A stretch of 36,756 bases of DNA from Candidatus Galloscillospira stercoripullorum (lineage in GTDB: Bacteria > Bacillota > Clostridia > Oscillospirales > Oscillospiraceae): the NCBI GenBank assembly GCA_018715695.1, contig DVLB01000111.1, positions 1-36,756 of the forward strand, read 5' to 3'. A model generated the notes under the pieces. That model ran no database searches, was not told the DNA's origin, and worked only from the letters and a program-made list of their open reading frames with translations. Shown here piece by piece: positions 1 to 8,280 of the stretch; within the stretch, counting starts at the first letter, position 1, and every line of letters begins with the position of its first letter. The position numbers and the translations under genes were made by a program.

Positions 1-230
1 ATACTATTTTGATACTAATAAACTTTACAGCCGAAAATAGCAGGTGGAATATTAACATATTTGCGAAAGTTTTTCCTGCGAAATCACCTCAAATACACCC
101 TACTATATCTGAATTTGCCGAGTGGGAATAATTTCGGAGACCCGGAAAAGCCTGATTTTGCTGGGTTTTTGAGAGGTTAAGGCCCTCTGTAGCAACGATT
201 TGGCAACATTTTTTCATTATTCATAAAAAG

Positions 231-269
231 AGAGCTAGCTGATTTTATTCATCAGCTAGCTCTTTTTTG
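231..269. terminator. Rho-independent terminator hairpin at the end of the small minus-strand CDS / accessory segment
   Basis: Perfect 13-bp inverted repeat agagctagctgat (231-243) / atcagctagctct (251-263), 7-nt loop, followed by a T run on the + strand; A-rich on the other side, so possibly bidirectional. Confidence 0.8.
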
Positions 270-282
270 ATACTTTCCTGAA

Positions 283-636
283 TCATACACCAATGACAAT
301 AAAGCCGCATGCATCGTCAATATGAACTTCAACCCAGTCGTTTATGTCCGATAGAATTTGCATGACGATATTAAAGTCGTTGGGATCAACAATCTCTTTT
401 AGATTGAGTTTCATGATACGCTGCCATTGAGACTTTGAAATATAAGTATCCTCAAACATATCAAAATCCTCTACGACTTCACGAAATATTGCCTCTAAGA
501 AGAAAAAGAAAGCATCATCTATCACATAAAGGGAATCCGGTCTTGTCAACTTATGATCTTTAATGTTGCAAGCTTTTCGTAACTCAAGAAAATTACTGTC
601 ACTAAATTCCCCAAGGGCAAAAATATACTTATTCAT
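283..636 (-). CDS. Hypothetical small acidic protein (117 aa)
   Basis: ORF 283..798 trimmed to the internal Met (MNKYIFALGEFSDSNFLELRKACNIKDHK...); the upstream part of the ORF reads as out-of-frame remnant sequence. Family not recognised. Confidence 0.55.
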   Translation of the reverse strand: MNKYIFALGEFSDSNFLELRKACNIKDHKLTRPDSLYVIDDAFFFFLEAIFREVVEDFDMFEDTYISKSQWQRIMKLNLKEIVDPNDFNIVMQILSDINDWVEVHIDDACGFIVIGV

Positions 637-659
637 TTTGTATCCCACCCATCTGTTAG

Positions 660-930
660 CCGGCCCCTGTGACAGAAACTTGGTCTGCTTCCACGTAGAA
701 ACTCCGGATAGTGTGGCGCTGCTTGTCATAGTCCTCTTTGGAGATTTCGCCAGCCTCCAGCCTGGCAGCGGCCTGTTGCCAGGAGCGGAGCATCTCATGT
801 GGCCGGGCGGCGTCCTAGTTCCTCTGCAAATCGACCTTCAGGCAAGCTTCTCCGGGAAGCCCAGCGCCATACCGAGATATTTCTGTGTCATTTCCCGCAG
901 GAGACGGAAAAGTGAATTTGTTCGCCAATC
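660..930 (-). pseudogene. Remnant of a mobile-element-type gene (fragmentary peptides)
   Basis: Minus strand reads ...NSLFRLLREMTQKYLGMALGFPEKLA* and then, in a separate piece, DAARPHEMLRSWQQAAARLEAGEISKEDYDKQRHTIRSFYVEADQVSVTGAG*. They look like gene tails with no intact ORF. The 'LEAGEISKEDYD' phrase is reminiscent of conjugative-element/recombinase proteins, from memory only. Confidence 0.3.
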
Positions 931-1035
931 CCCACATCATCAATTCCAACTGTTGGCGTCTTTAGAAAAACGTAGCAGAAATGATTCGTAAAGTCAAGAA
1001 AGTACTAAGTAATTATATTTAGTTTATTGTATAAA

Positions 1036-1070
1036 GGCGGGCAAGCCCAAGGAGGCTTGCCCGCCGCCTT
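1036..1070. repeat. Inverted repeat / hairpin
   Basis: ggcgggcaagcc (1036-1047) / ggcttgcccgcc (1054-1065), 6-nt loop. Confidence 0.6.
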
Positions 1071-1090
1071 TGATTTGGTGGTACCAAAGC

Positions 1091-1139
1091 AAATCCGCCG
1101 GAAGCGGCATCTCAAAGAGTCGCTTCCGGCGGATTTTTT
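1091..1139. terminator. Terminator downstream of the XRE regulator gene (probably bidirectional)
   Basis: Perfect 16-bp stem aaatccgccggaagcg (1091-1106) / cgcttccggcggattt (1121-1136), flanked by T-rich DNA; directly abuts the 3' end of the minus-strand CDS. Confidence 0.75.
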
Positions 1140-1452
1140 ACATCTTATCAATCAAAGCGAATACAACGGCTTGCTGTTCTTCGCTCAGCCTCGACCAGCG
1201 TTCCAGAAGCTTTTTCTGCGCCTCAGTCAAGGAAACAGGTGTATCTTCTTCAGCAAATAGCTGAGAGAGCGTAATGCCAAAAGCTGTGCAGATTTTCTCC
1301 AAGGATGGAATGGTCGGAACCATGTCCTTACGATACCATGAGGAGATCGTGGATTGCGGCAAACCAGAGCGCTCTGCAAGCTGATACTCTGTCCAACCCC
1401 GCGCCTCCCGATATGAGGTTATGACCGAGAGAATATCCTTCACCTGCATCAC
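1138..1452 (-). CDS. XRE-family helix-turn-helix transcriptional regulator
   Basis: 104 aa; N-terminal HTH_3-like sequence ...REARGWTEYQLAERSGLPQSTISSWYRKDMVPTIPSLEKICTAFGITLSQLFAEE. AAGGAG just upstream; exact start (1452, 1449 or a nearby in-frame GTG) uncertain. Confidence 0.85.
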   Translation of the reverse strand: MMQVKDILSVITSYREARGWTEYQLAERSGLPQSTISSWYRKDMVPTIPSLEKICTAFGITLSQLFAEEDTPVSLTEAQKKLLERWSRLSEEQQAVVFALIDKM

Positions 1453-1484
1453 TCCTTTGCTTGTGTTCTTCGTAAATTATACTT

Positions 1485-1508
1485 TGATAAATCGTTGTGA
1501 TTTAATCA
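1485..1508. promoter_or_regulatory. Candidate operator in the divergent XRE/SLOG intergenic region
   Basis: Near-palindrome TGATAAATC-gttgt-GATTTAATCA within an AT-rich divergent promoter region. Confidence 0.4.
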
Positions 1509-1559
1509 TTTATATCGTATAATTTTAACGATAAATACAACTATAAAGGAGGGAGAACT

Positions 1560-2036
1560 TTGGGCGGAAAAAGCTGTTTTTTCATCGGACACCGCGAAAC
1601 ATCGGAAGAAATTTATCCAGCACTGTATGCGACTGTAGAACAGCACATTTTGGAATATGGCGTCACAGAATTTATCGTCGGCCACTATGGCGGATTTGAC
1701 CGGCTTGCAGCGTCAGCGGTCAAGGCAGTAAAGCGCTTTCAACCAGAAGTGAAACTCACTCTGCTGTTGCCTTACCATCCAGCAGAACGGCCCGTCCTAC
1801 CGCCAGATGGATTTGACCGTACCTTCTATCCGCCAGGGATGGAAAGTGTTCCGCGTAAGATCGCAATCGTGAGAGCAAACCGCTATGTTATGGATCATGT
1901 AGATTACCTCATCGCCTATGCCTGGCATCCTGCCAGCAATGCACGGGAGCTGGTGGAGTATGCAAGAGGGCGAGAAAAGAAAAATTCTCTTTTTATAACA
2001 TTGATAAATCACGATGATGGATACACACAGAAGTAA
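1560..2036 (+). CDS. SLOG-fold (YspA/DUF1273-like) putative nucleotide-binding protein
   Basis: TTG start with strong RBS (aaaggaggg); begins CFFIGHRETSEEIYPAL..., with internal ...EFIVGHYGGFDRLAASAVK..., ...DYLIAYAWHPASNARELVEYA..., the FIGHR / G-G-FD / ARELVEYA pattern of SLOG Rossmannoid proteins. Confidence 0.7.
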   Translation: MGGKSCFFIGHRETSEEIYPALYATVEQHILEYGVTEFIVGHYGGFDRLAASAVKAVKRFQPEVKLTLLLPYHPAERPVLPPDGFDRTFYPPGMESVPRKIAIVRANRYVMDHVDYLIAYAWHPASNARELVEYARGREKKNSLFITLINHDDGYTQK

Positions 2037-2169
2037 AAAACGTGAGGAAACTTGGAGAGCGGGCAGGGCTTCCGGCAGCGCGGAGCTTCTCTGCGGGTGC
2101 GATTTAGGATTTACAACGGAGAGAAAGCGTGCTATGATGGACAGGAATTGAATACCAATCCGGCTTTTG

Positions 2170-2430
2170 TGGCAACATGCGCGACCCTGCCGATCTGGCA
2201 GGACACGCATCCTTGTTTTGAACAAGGGAATCGGGTGAAAGTCCCGGACAAGGACCGCGGCAGAACCTCGGGCGAAAGCCTGGGCGGAGCGCGGACCCTT
2301 AGCTGTGATGGTGAAGGATGCCTCTTTTCTGCGAAAGCAGGTCACTGGCGGCTGGGCCGCTGGGAAGGCGGGCGGCATCCGCTGGCCCTATATTGGGCCT
2401 GAACACCTCAGTCAGAAGACCTACTGGGAG
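2170..2430 (+). ncRNA. Cobalamin riboswitch (upstream, first of two in series)
   Basis: Contains aagggaatcgggtgaaagtcccggac, gcgaaagcaggtcactggc...gctgggaaggcgggcggcatccgc and cagtcagaagacctac, i.e. the ordered conserved blocks of B12 riboswitches. Boundaries approximate. Confidence 0.75.
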
Positions 2431-2521
2431 CTCCATCCTCCTCGGGAGGGGGGGCCTGCTCTGAAAGATGCCAGGAGAAACGGCGCGCATGCGCCTGTTT
2501 CGTGTTTTCAGGAATGGAAGC

Positions 2522-2551
2522 AAAAGCGGACGTGGAGGCGTCCGCTTTTTT
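2522..2551 (+). terminator. Rho-independent terminator downstream of riboswitch 1
   Basis: aaaagcggacg (2522-2532) / cgtccgctttt (2539-2549), loop tggagg, followed by a T run. Confidence 0.85.
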
Positions 2552-2689
2552 GCGCGCTTTTTTCGGTGGGCGGCAAAGCGCCGGCATGAAGGCGGGAAAA
2601 AGACCATATGCTGCAAACAGCAGGAAGGCAACGGGGAGGGAAGGCCACTGACCAAAGCGGGAAAGCAGAGCGGAACAGACAAGTGAATC

Positions 2690-2900
2690 AGGCAGCTTTT
2701 GTGGCCCCGGCTCGGCCTTGACGACAGAGACGGGGATGGACAAGGGAATCGGGTGAGAATCCCGAACGGTAACCGCCGCTGTAAGCGCTGAGATACCGGA
2801 TCGTTGGCGAAAGCCAGTCACTGGGAAACTGGGAAGGCAGATCCGGCGTCGTGGGGCAGAGTGTCCCGCAGGCGCAAGTCAGAAGACCTACAAGAGAGGC
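2690..2900 (+). ncRNA. Cobalamin riboswitch (second, proximal to the operon)
   Basis: gacaagggaatcgggtgagaatcccgaacggtaaccgccgctgtaagcgc ... cgaaagccagtcactgggaaactgggaaggc ... gcgcaagtcagaagacctac: near-consensus B12-box architecture. Confidence 0.92.
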
Positions 2901-2956
2901 AGCGGCCGCGTGAGCGGCCAACCATGGGAAAACGGCTGTGGAGATCAATGGGATCT

Positions 2957-2981
2957 GCCACGGCATTTTTCATGCCGCGGC
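2957..2981 (+). promoter_or_regulatory. Hairpin between riboswitch 2 and the RBS of the first gene
   Basis: tgccacggcat / atgccgcggca inverted repeat just upstream of gaaaggag; could be part of the expression platform. Confidence 0.4.
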
Positions 2982-3006
2982 ACAGGAGTTGAAAGGAGAC
3001 GCGAGC

Positions 3007-4662
3007 ATGAAAACAAGAGGATTGAGCCTTTTGCTGGCCCTGGTGATGGTGCTGGGACTGCTGAGTGCCCCAGCGCAGGCGGCGGAGGGCACCGAGGAGA
3101 TTTCCAGCCAGGCGCAGCTGGCGGAAATGACGGATGGCGGCAGCTATATCCTGACAGCGGATATTGTGCTGAGCGAGTGGGAGGCCATTTCCTTCTCCGG
3201 CAGTCTGGACGGAAATGGCCACACCATCACCCTGAGCGGGACGCCGCTCTTTGATACCCTCAGCGGCACGGTGAAAAACCTGCTGCTGGACGGGAGTGTG
3301 TCCGACAGCAAAACGCCGGCGCCCTGGCGTACAGCGTGACAGGCGGGACCGTCCAAAACTGCTGGTCAGGGGCCAGCGTCAGCGTGGGCTATATCGCCAC
3401 TCCGGCGGGATTTGCGGGCAAGCTGACAGGGAGCGTCATCAAAAGCTGCCTTTCCACCAGTCCGCTGAAATCCTATGACAAGGGGATCGCTTCCACGGCG
3501 GACGCCTCCTCCCGGATTTCAAATTGCTATTGGCTGCCGGCAAGCTCCCCCAGCGGCGGGAGCTTTGCGGGAGAAGACAATCAGAAAATAACCGCCGACG
3601 ACTATCTGGTGGCCATGGCAAACCTCAACGCCGCCCACGAGGAGGGGCTGCTTTACTGGACCATGGGCCAGGACGGCGTGCCCCGGCCCACTTCCGAGGC
3701 GGCGCCTGAAGTGGAGCGCACCCAGCTGGACCAGGCCATAAGCCAAGCGGCGGCGCTGCGGGAAGAGGAGTATACGCCGCGCTCCTGGTCCGCCCTGGAA
3801 GCTGCCCTGCAAAGTGCCCAGGCGGTGGGCCAGGACGCCACCCAAGCGGAGGTAAACGCCGCGGCAAAGGCGCTGACCGACGCTATGGCGGCGCTGGTGG
3901 TGCGGGGGGACAAGACGGCCCTGGAGGAGCTCTGCAACAGCGTCAGGGACAAGACAGACGCCGTGAGCGGAGAGGAAGGGATTTGTTATACCGCCGAGAG
4001 CTGGGCCGCCTTTGCCGACGCCCGGACCGCCGCCAACGCGGTGCTGGAGGATGAAAACGCCGATGAGCGGCAGGTGCTTGACGCCAGGGAAGCCCTTCAG
4101 CAGGCCCTGGAGGGGCTGATCCCGGACCGCACCGGGGTGACCGCAGAGGAGCGAGCAGCCCTTGGCGGGGAAATGGAGAAGGCCCCCGGTGAGAAGGGTT
4201 GGTACCTTCGCGCCCGGCGCCCCGGCCAGCCGGGCCATGCTGACCACCGTCCTCTACCGCCTGGAGAGCCCGGCGTCCGGCGAGCAGCAGGAGATGCCCT
4301 TTGCCGATGTGGCGCAGGACGCCTGGTATGCCGGCGCGGTGGCCTGGGCTGGGGAAAACGGGATCGTCAACGGCGTGGGCGGCGGCGTCTTCGCGCCCGG
4401 AAAGGCCATTACCCGGGAGCAGATGGTCACCATGTTCTACCGCTACGCCTGCTATCGCGGTGAAGCCACCGGCGCGGCGGGAGACCTGGAGCAGTTTGCC
4501 GACGGAGAAGAGGTCTCCGCCTGGGCCGTGGAGGCCATGAGCTGGGCCGTGGGCGCCGGACTTATCTCCGGGGTGGCCCCCCAGACCCTTGCCCCCGGCG
4601 GCACCGCTACCAGCGCCCAGATGGCGGCCATCCTGATGGCGTTCATCGAGATGATGAAATAA
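3007..4662 (+). pseudogene. Secreted surface protein with GLUG/beta-helix-like N-terminus, two FIVAR-like repeats and C-terminal SLH domains; reading frame broken twice
   Basis: Signal peptide MKTRGLSLLLALVMVLGLLSAPAQAA in frame 1 (3007-3339), continued in frame 3 (3336-~4195: ...TQLDQAISQAAALREEEYTPRSWSALEAALQSAQAV... FIVAR), then frame 1 again (~4195-4662: GTFAPGAPASRAMLTTVLYRLE...FADVAQDAWYAGAVAWAGENGIVNGVGGGVFAPGKAITREQMVTMFYRYA SLH). Confidence 0.75.
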
Positions 4663-4672
4663 CAGGGGGAGC

Positions 4673-4702
4673 GGCCCGGAGCGGTCCATTGGGCTCCGGG
4701 CC
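4673..4702 (+). repeat. Intercistronic hairpin
   Basis: ggcccggag (4673-4681) / ctccgggcc (4694-4702); no T run. Confidence 0.5.
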
Positions 4703-4724
4703 ATCCCCTGACAGGAGAAAGAAG

Positions 4725-6376
4725 ATGAAAGGCTTAAAAAAACGGGCGCTGAGCCTGCTGCTTGCCCTGGGGGTGCAGCTTGCGCTCCTGGCGACGGCGG
4801 CGTCTGCCACGGCGGCGCTGCCCGACGCGCTGCACACCGCCGCCGCACACATGCTGGACACGGTGACCCAGCCGCAGGTGGGCTCCGTGGGAGGCGAGTG
4901 GGCGGTCATCGGTCTGGCCAGGAGCGGCGTTGCGGTGCCTCAGTCCTATTGGGACGAGTACTACGCGGGGGTGGAGGACTATGTGGAGGCGTGCGGCGGC
5001 ATTCTGCACGAGAAGAAGTATACGGAATATTCCCGCCTCATCATCGCGCTGACGGCCATCGGCGCGGACCCCACCGATGTGGCCGGGTACAATCTGCTCA
5101 CCGCCCTGGGGGACTATGAAAGGACCATCTGGCAGGGCCTCAACGGCCCCACCTGGGCGCTCATCGCTCTGGACTGCGGCGGATATGAGATCCCGGAAAA
5201 TCCCGAGGCCAAGACCCAGGCCACCCGGCAGATGTATGTAGACCGGATCCTGGCGTGTCAGCTCCCGGACGGGGGCTGGAGCCTGTACGGCGGCACGGAG
5301 CTGGAGGCCGCCGGCTATGATACCGCCGACCCGGACATCACCGGCATGGCCTTGCAGGCCCTTGCCCGGTATCAGGATCAGAGCGCCGTGGCCAAGGCAA
5401 CGGAGGAAGCCCTCTCCTGCATGAGCGGGAGGCAAAACTCCGATGGCGGCTTTGAGAGCGAGGGTGTGCCCAGCGCCGCGAGCACCGCGCAGATCCTGGT
5501 GGCGCTGTGCGAGCTGGGCATCTCCCTGGACGATTGGCGCTTTGTGAAAACGGCAACACGGTACTGGACGATCTCTTGCAGTTTCGCGATGGTAAAGGTG
5601 GATTCCTTCACACGAAGGAGGGCTCCGGCTCCAGCCAGATGGCCTCAGAGCAGGGGCTGTACGCCCTGGCGGCCGCCTGGAGAGCGGAGAGCGGGCAGAG
5701 CAGCCTTTACCGGATGGACGACGTGGCCATCCGGGTATCCGGCCAAGGGGCGGCGGGCTCCGGCCTGCCTGGAAAGGACCCGGCGGTGCGCTTGCCCGCC
5801 GTCTCCGCCCAGGGAGCCACCTTTGCGGACATCGCCGCCCATGAAAATAGGCAGGCCATCGAGGCCCTGGCGGAAAGAGGGATCATTACCGGCATGGGCG
5901 GCGGACTTTTCTGCCCGGACGAGACCATGACCAGAGCGCAGTTTGTCGCCATCGTCATCAAGGCTCTGGGCCTGACCCCGGAGCTCTGCGACGATTTCAG
6001 CGATGTGGCCGATACCGCCTGGTACGCCGGGTATGTGGGGACGGCCTCCCGCCTGGGTCTGATCAACGGCCGGGGCGGCGGGATCTTTGACCCGGGCGGG
6101 ACCATCACGCGACAGGAGGCCGCGGTCCTGGTGGCCCGGGCGGCCGCGCTCTGCGGGATGGATACCGAGCTGGACAGCGGCAGCGCCCGCGATACACTGG
6201 CCCAGTTTGGTGACTATGTAAAAACGGCCCAGTGGGCCCGGGAGGGGCTGGCGTTTTGCTATCAGGCGGGGATTCTGGATGATGGCGCGCTGGAGATCCG
6301 GGGCGGGGAGGCCGTCCGTCGCTGTGAGGTGGCGCAGATGATCTACGGCCTGCTCTGCGCGGCAGAGCTGCTGTGA
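4725..6376 (+). pseudogene. Secreted SLH-anchored protein with prenyltransferase/squalene-cyclase-like alpha/alpha-barrel domain (putative corrinoid-binding alpha domain); single -1 frame break at ~5547-5551
   Basis: Signal peptide MKGLKKRALSLLLALGVQLALLATAASA; repeats such as GGEWAVIGLARSG, YTEYSRLIIALTAIGADPTDVAGYNLL, LPDGGWSLYGG, DPDITGMALQALARYQ, NSDGGFESEG. Frame 3 up to DDWRFVK, then frame 2 from NGNTVLDDLLQF to the end, with SLH motifs. Closely similar to the intact minus-strand paralog 20089-21717. Confidence 0.8.
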
Positions 6377-6395
6377 CGGAAGAGAGGGGCAGTCT

Positions 6396-7298
6396 GTGTG
6401 GTGGAAGAGACATAAGTGGAAGGTCCTCCTTCCCGTCATAGCCGTGGCCGTGCTGGCCGCCGCCTTCTGGTACGGCGGCGACGCCCCCGGCTTGCAGGGC
6501 TGGACCGTGCCGGAGGGCGGGGGAAGTGCGTCGGTCAGTCACAGCCAGATGCCGCAGCAGACTCCTGAGCCTGCGGAGAGCGGAAAACCGCAGGCGGCGG
6601 AGGAGAGCGCGCTCCCGACTCCCGAAGAAAGCCCGGGGACGCCGGCGGAGCCGTCCCCCAGCACCGAGACGGAACAGACGCAGGCGCCGGGGGATGAGCA
6701 GGCCGAGCAAAGCGGTCCGGAAGAGGAGGAAAGCGCCGGGACACAGAGCGCCGGCGGGGAAGAGACGCCGCCCCAGGCCGTGGAAGGGGACGGTGATGCT
6801 GAGAAGGACAAATACCTTACAGATACTGTGCCGGAAGGAAAACCGCTGCCGGTGGAGCCCCAGGACGCGGTGCTCTCCGACACGGCCTACACCTGCACCA
6901 TTTCCATCTCCTGCGCCTCCATCCTGGACCATATGGACTGGCTGGACGAGGAAAAGGCGGAGCTGGTGCCGGAGGACGGCTGGGTCCTTGCGCCGGTGGA
7001 GGTCACCTTCTACGAAGGGGAGAGCGTGTTCAACGTCCTTCAGCGCACCTGCAAGCAGCAGAAAATTCATCTGGAATTTGAAAACACACCCATGTATAAT
7101 TCTGCCTATATAGAGGGCATCCATAACCTGTATGAGTTTGACTGCGGCGAGCTGTCCGGCTGGATGTATGAGGTCAACGGCTGGTTTCCCAATTACGGCT
7201 GCTCCCGCTACCAGCTCCGGGACGGCGACGTGATCTGCTGGGTCTATACCTGCGAGCTGGGGGCGGACGTGGGCAGGGACGACGCCCTGGACGGCTGA
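6396..7298 (+). CDS. Membrane-tethered DUF4430 (transcobalamin beta-domain-like) protein
   Basis: N-terminal TM segment WKVLLPVIAVAVLAAAFWYGG, Pro/Glu/Ser-rich linker, then TCTISISCASILDHMDWL...PEDGWVLAPVEVTFYEGESVFNVLQRTCKQQKIHLEFENTPMYNSAYIEGIHNLYEFDCGELSGWMYEVNGWFPNYGCSRYQLRDGDVICWVYTCELG, the DUF4430 pattern. Confidence 0.85.
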   Translation: MWWKRHKWKVLLPVIAVAVLAAAFWYGGDAPGLQGWTVPEGGGSASVSHSQMPQQTPEPAESGKPQAAEESALPTPEESPGTPAEPSPSTETEQTQAPGDEQAEQSGPEEEESAGTQSAGGEETPPQAVEGDGDAEKDKYLTDTVPEGKPLPVEPQDAVLSDTAYTCTISISCASILDHMDWLDEEKAELVPEDGWVLAPVEVTFYEGESVFNVLQRTCKQQKIHLEFENTPMYNSAYIEGIHNLYEFDCGELSGWMYEVNGWFPNYGCSRYQLRDGDVICWVYTCELGADVGRDDALDG

Positions 7299-7330
7299 GG
7301 GCAGGAGAAAACAAGAGAGGAGGCGGCGAA

Positions 7331-8248
7331 ATGCCGGGGAGAGATACCTTTTCAAGCTACCATCCCATGGTCAATTTCCTTTACTTTGCCCTGGTGCTGG
7401 TCTTTTCCATGTTTTTTCTGCACCCGGTCAGCCTGATTTTCTCTCTGGCGTGCGCCGCCTGCTACAACCGGTATCTCAATGGCCCCAAGGCCCTGCGGTT
7501 CCAGCTTTTGTATCTGCTGCCCATGGCGGTGCTGGCGGCCGTGATAAACCCGGCCTTCAATCACCAGGGCGTCACCATGCTTGCCTATCTCCCTTCGGGA
7601 AATCCGCTGACCCTGGAGAGCATCCTCTACGGAGCCGCCGCGGGGGCCATGCTGGCCACGGTGATCTTGTGGTTTTCCTGCTATACGGCGGTCATGACTT
7701 CGGACAAGTTCGTCTATCTCTTCGGCCGGGCCATCCCGTCGCTCTCCCTGGTGCTGTCCATGACGCTGCGCTTCGTGCCCCGGTTCAAGGCCCAGCTCCA
7801 CACGGTGGCGGAGGCCCAGCGCTGTGTGGGCCGGGACGTATCCGGCGGGAGCGTGCTGCGGCGGGTCCGCAATGCGGTCACCATCCTGTCCATTATGGTG
7901 ACCTGGGCGCTGGAAAATGCCATTGAGACGGCGGACAGCATGAAAAGCCGGGGCTACGGCCTGCCGGGGCGCACGGCCTTTTCCATCTACCGCTTTACAG
8001 AGCGGGACCGGCAGGCACTGGCGTGGCTTTGCTTCTGCGGGGTCTACGTCTGCGCGGGCTGGGCGACGGGGGGCTTTGCCTGGCGCTATTACCCCGCGGT
8101 CAAGGGCGCGCCCTGGACGCCGTTTACCGTCAGCTTCCAGCTGGTGTACCTGGCGCTGTGCCTGACGCCGGTGTTTTTGGACCTCCGGGAGGATAGGCGC
8201 TGGAAGCGCCGGGAGGCCGGGCAGGATAGGACCTGTTCCCAGGCGTGA
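7331..8248 (+). CDS. ECF transporter T component (EcfT family)
   Basis: Multi-TM protein with EcfT signature ...LRFVPRFKAQLHTVAEAQRCVG... and ...AIETADSMKSRGYGLPGRT.... Confidence 0.9.
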   Translation: MPGRDTFSSYHPMVNFLYFALVLVFSMFFLHPVSLIFSLACAACYNRYLNGPKALRFQLLYLLPMAVLAAVINPAFNHQGVTMLAYLPSGNPLTLESILYGAAAGAMLATVILWFSCYTAVMTSDKFVYLFGRAIPSLSLVLSMTLRFVPRFKAQLHTVAEAQRCVGRDVSGGSVLRRVRNAVTILSIMVTWALENAIETADSMKSRGYGLPGRTAFSIYRFTERDRQALAWLCFCGVYVCAGWATGGFAWRYYPAVKGAPWTPFTVSFQLVYLALCLTPVFLDLREDRRWKRREAGQDRTCSQA

Positions 8249-8280
8249 AGCGCATAGGAGCGGGCCAAGGAGGATTTTTT

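Noticed and set aside
2052-2992. Several small ORFs on both strands (e.g. 2052..2402 +, 2305..2589 +, 2468..2686 +, 2299..2682 -)
   Set aside because: They lie over the two riboswitches and terminator, lack coherent protein features, and overlap each other; treated as noncoding leader.
6105-7355. Minus-strand ORF of 416 aa opposite the DUF4430 gene
   Set aside because: Arg/Leu/Pro-rich antisense translation with no domain sense; + strand DUF4430 is convincing.
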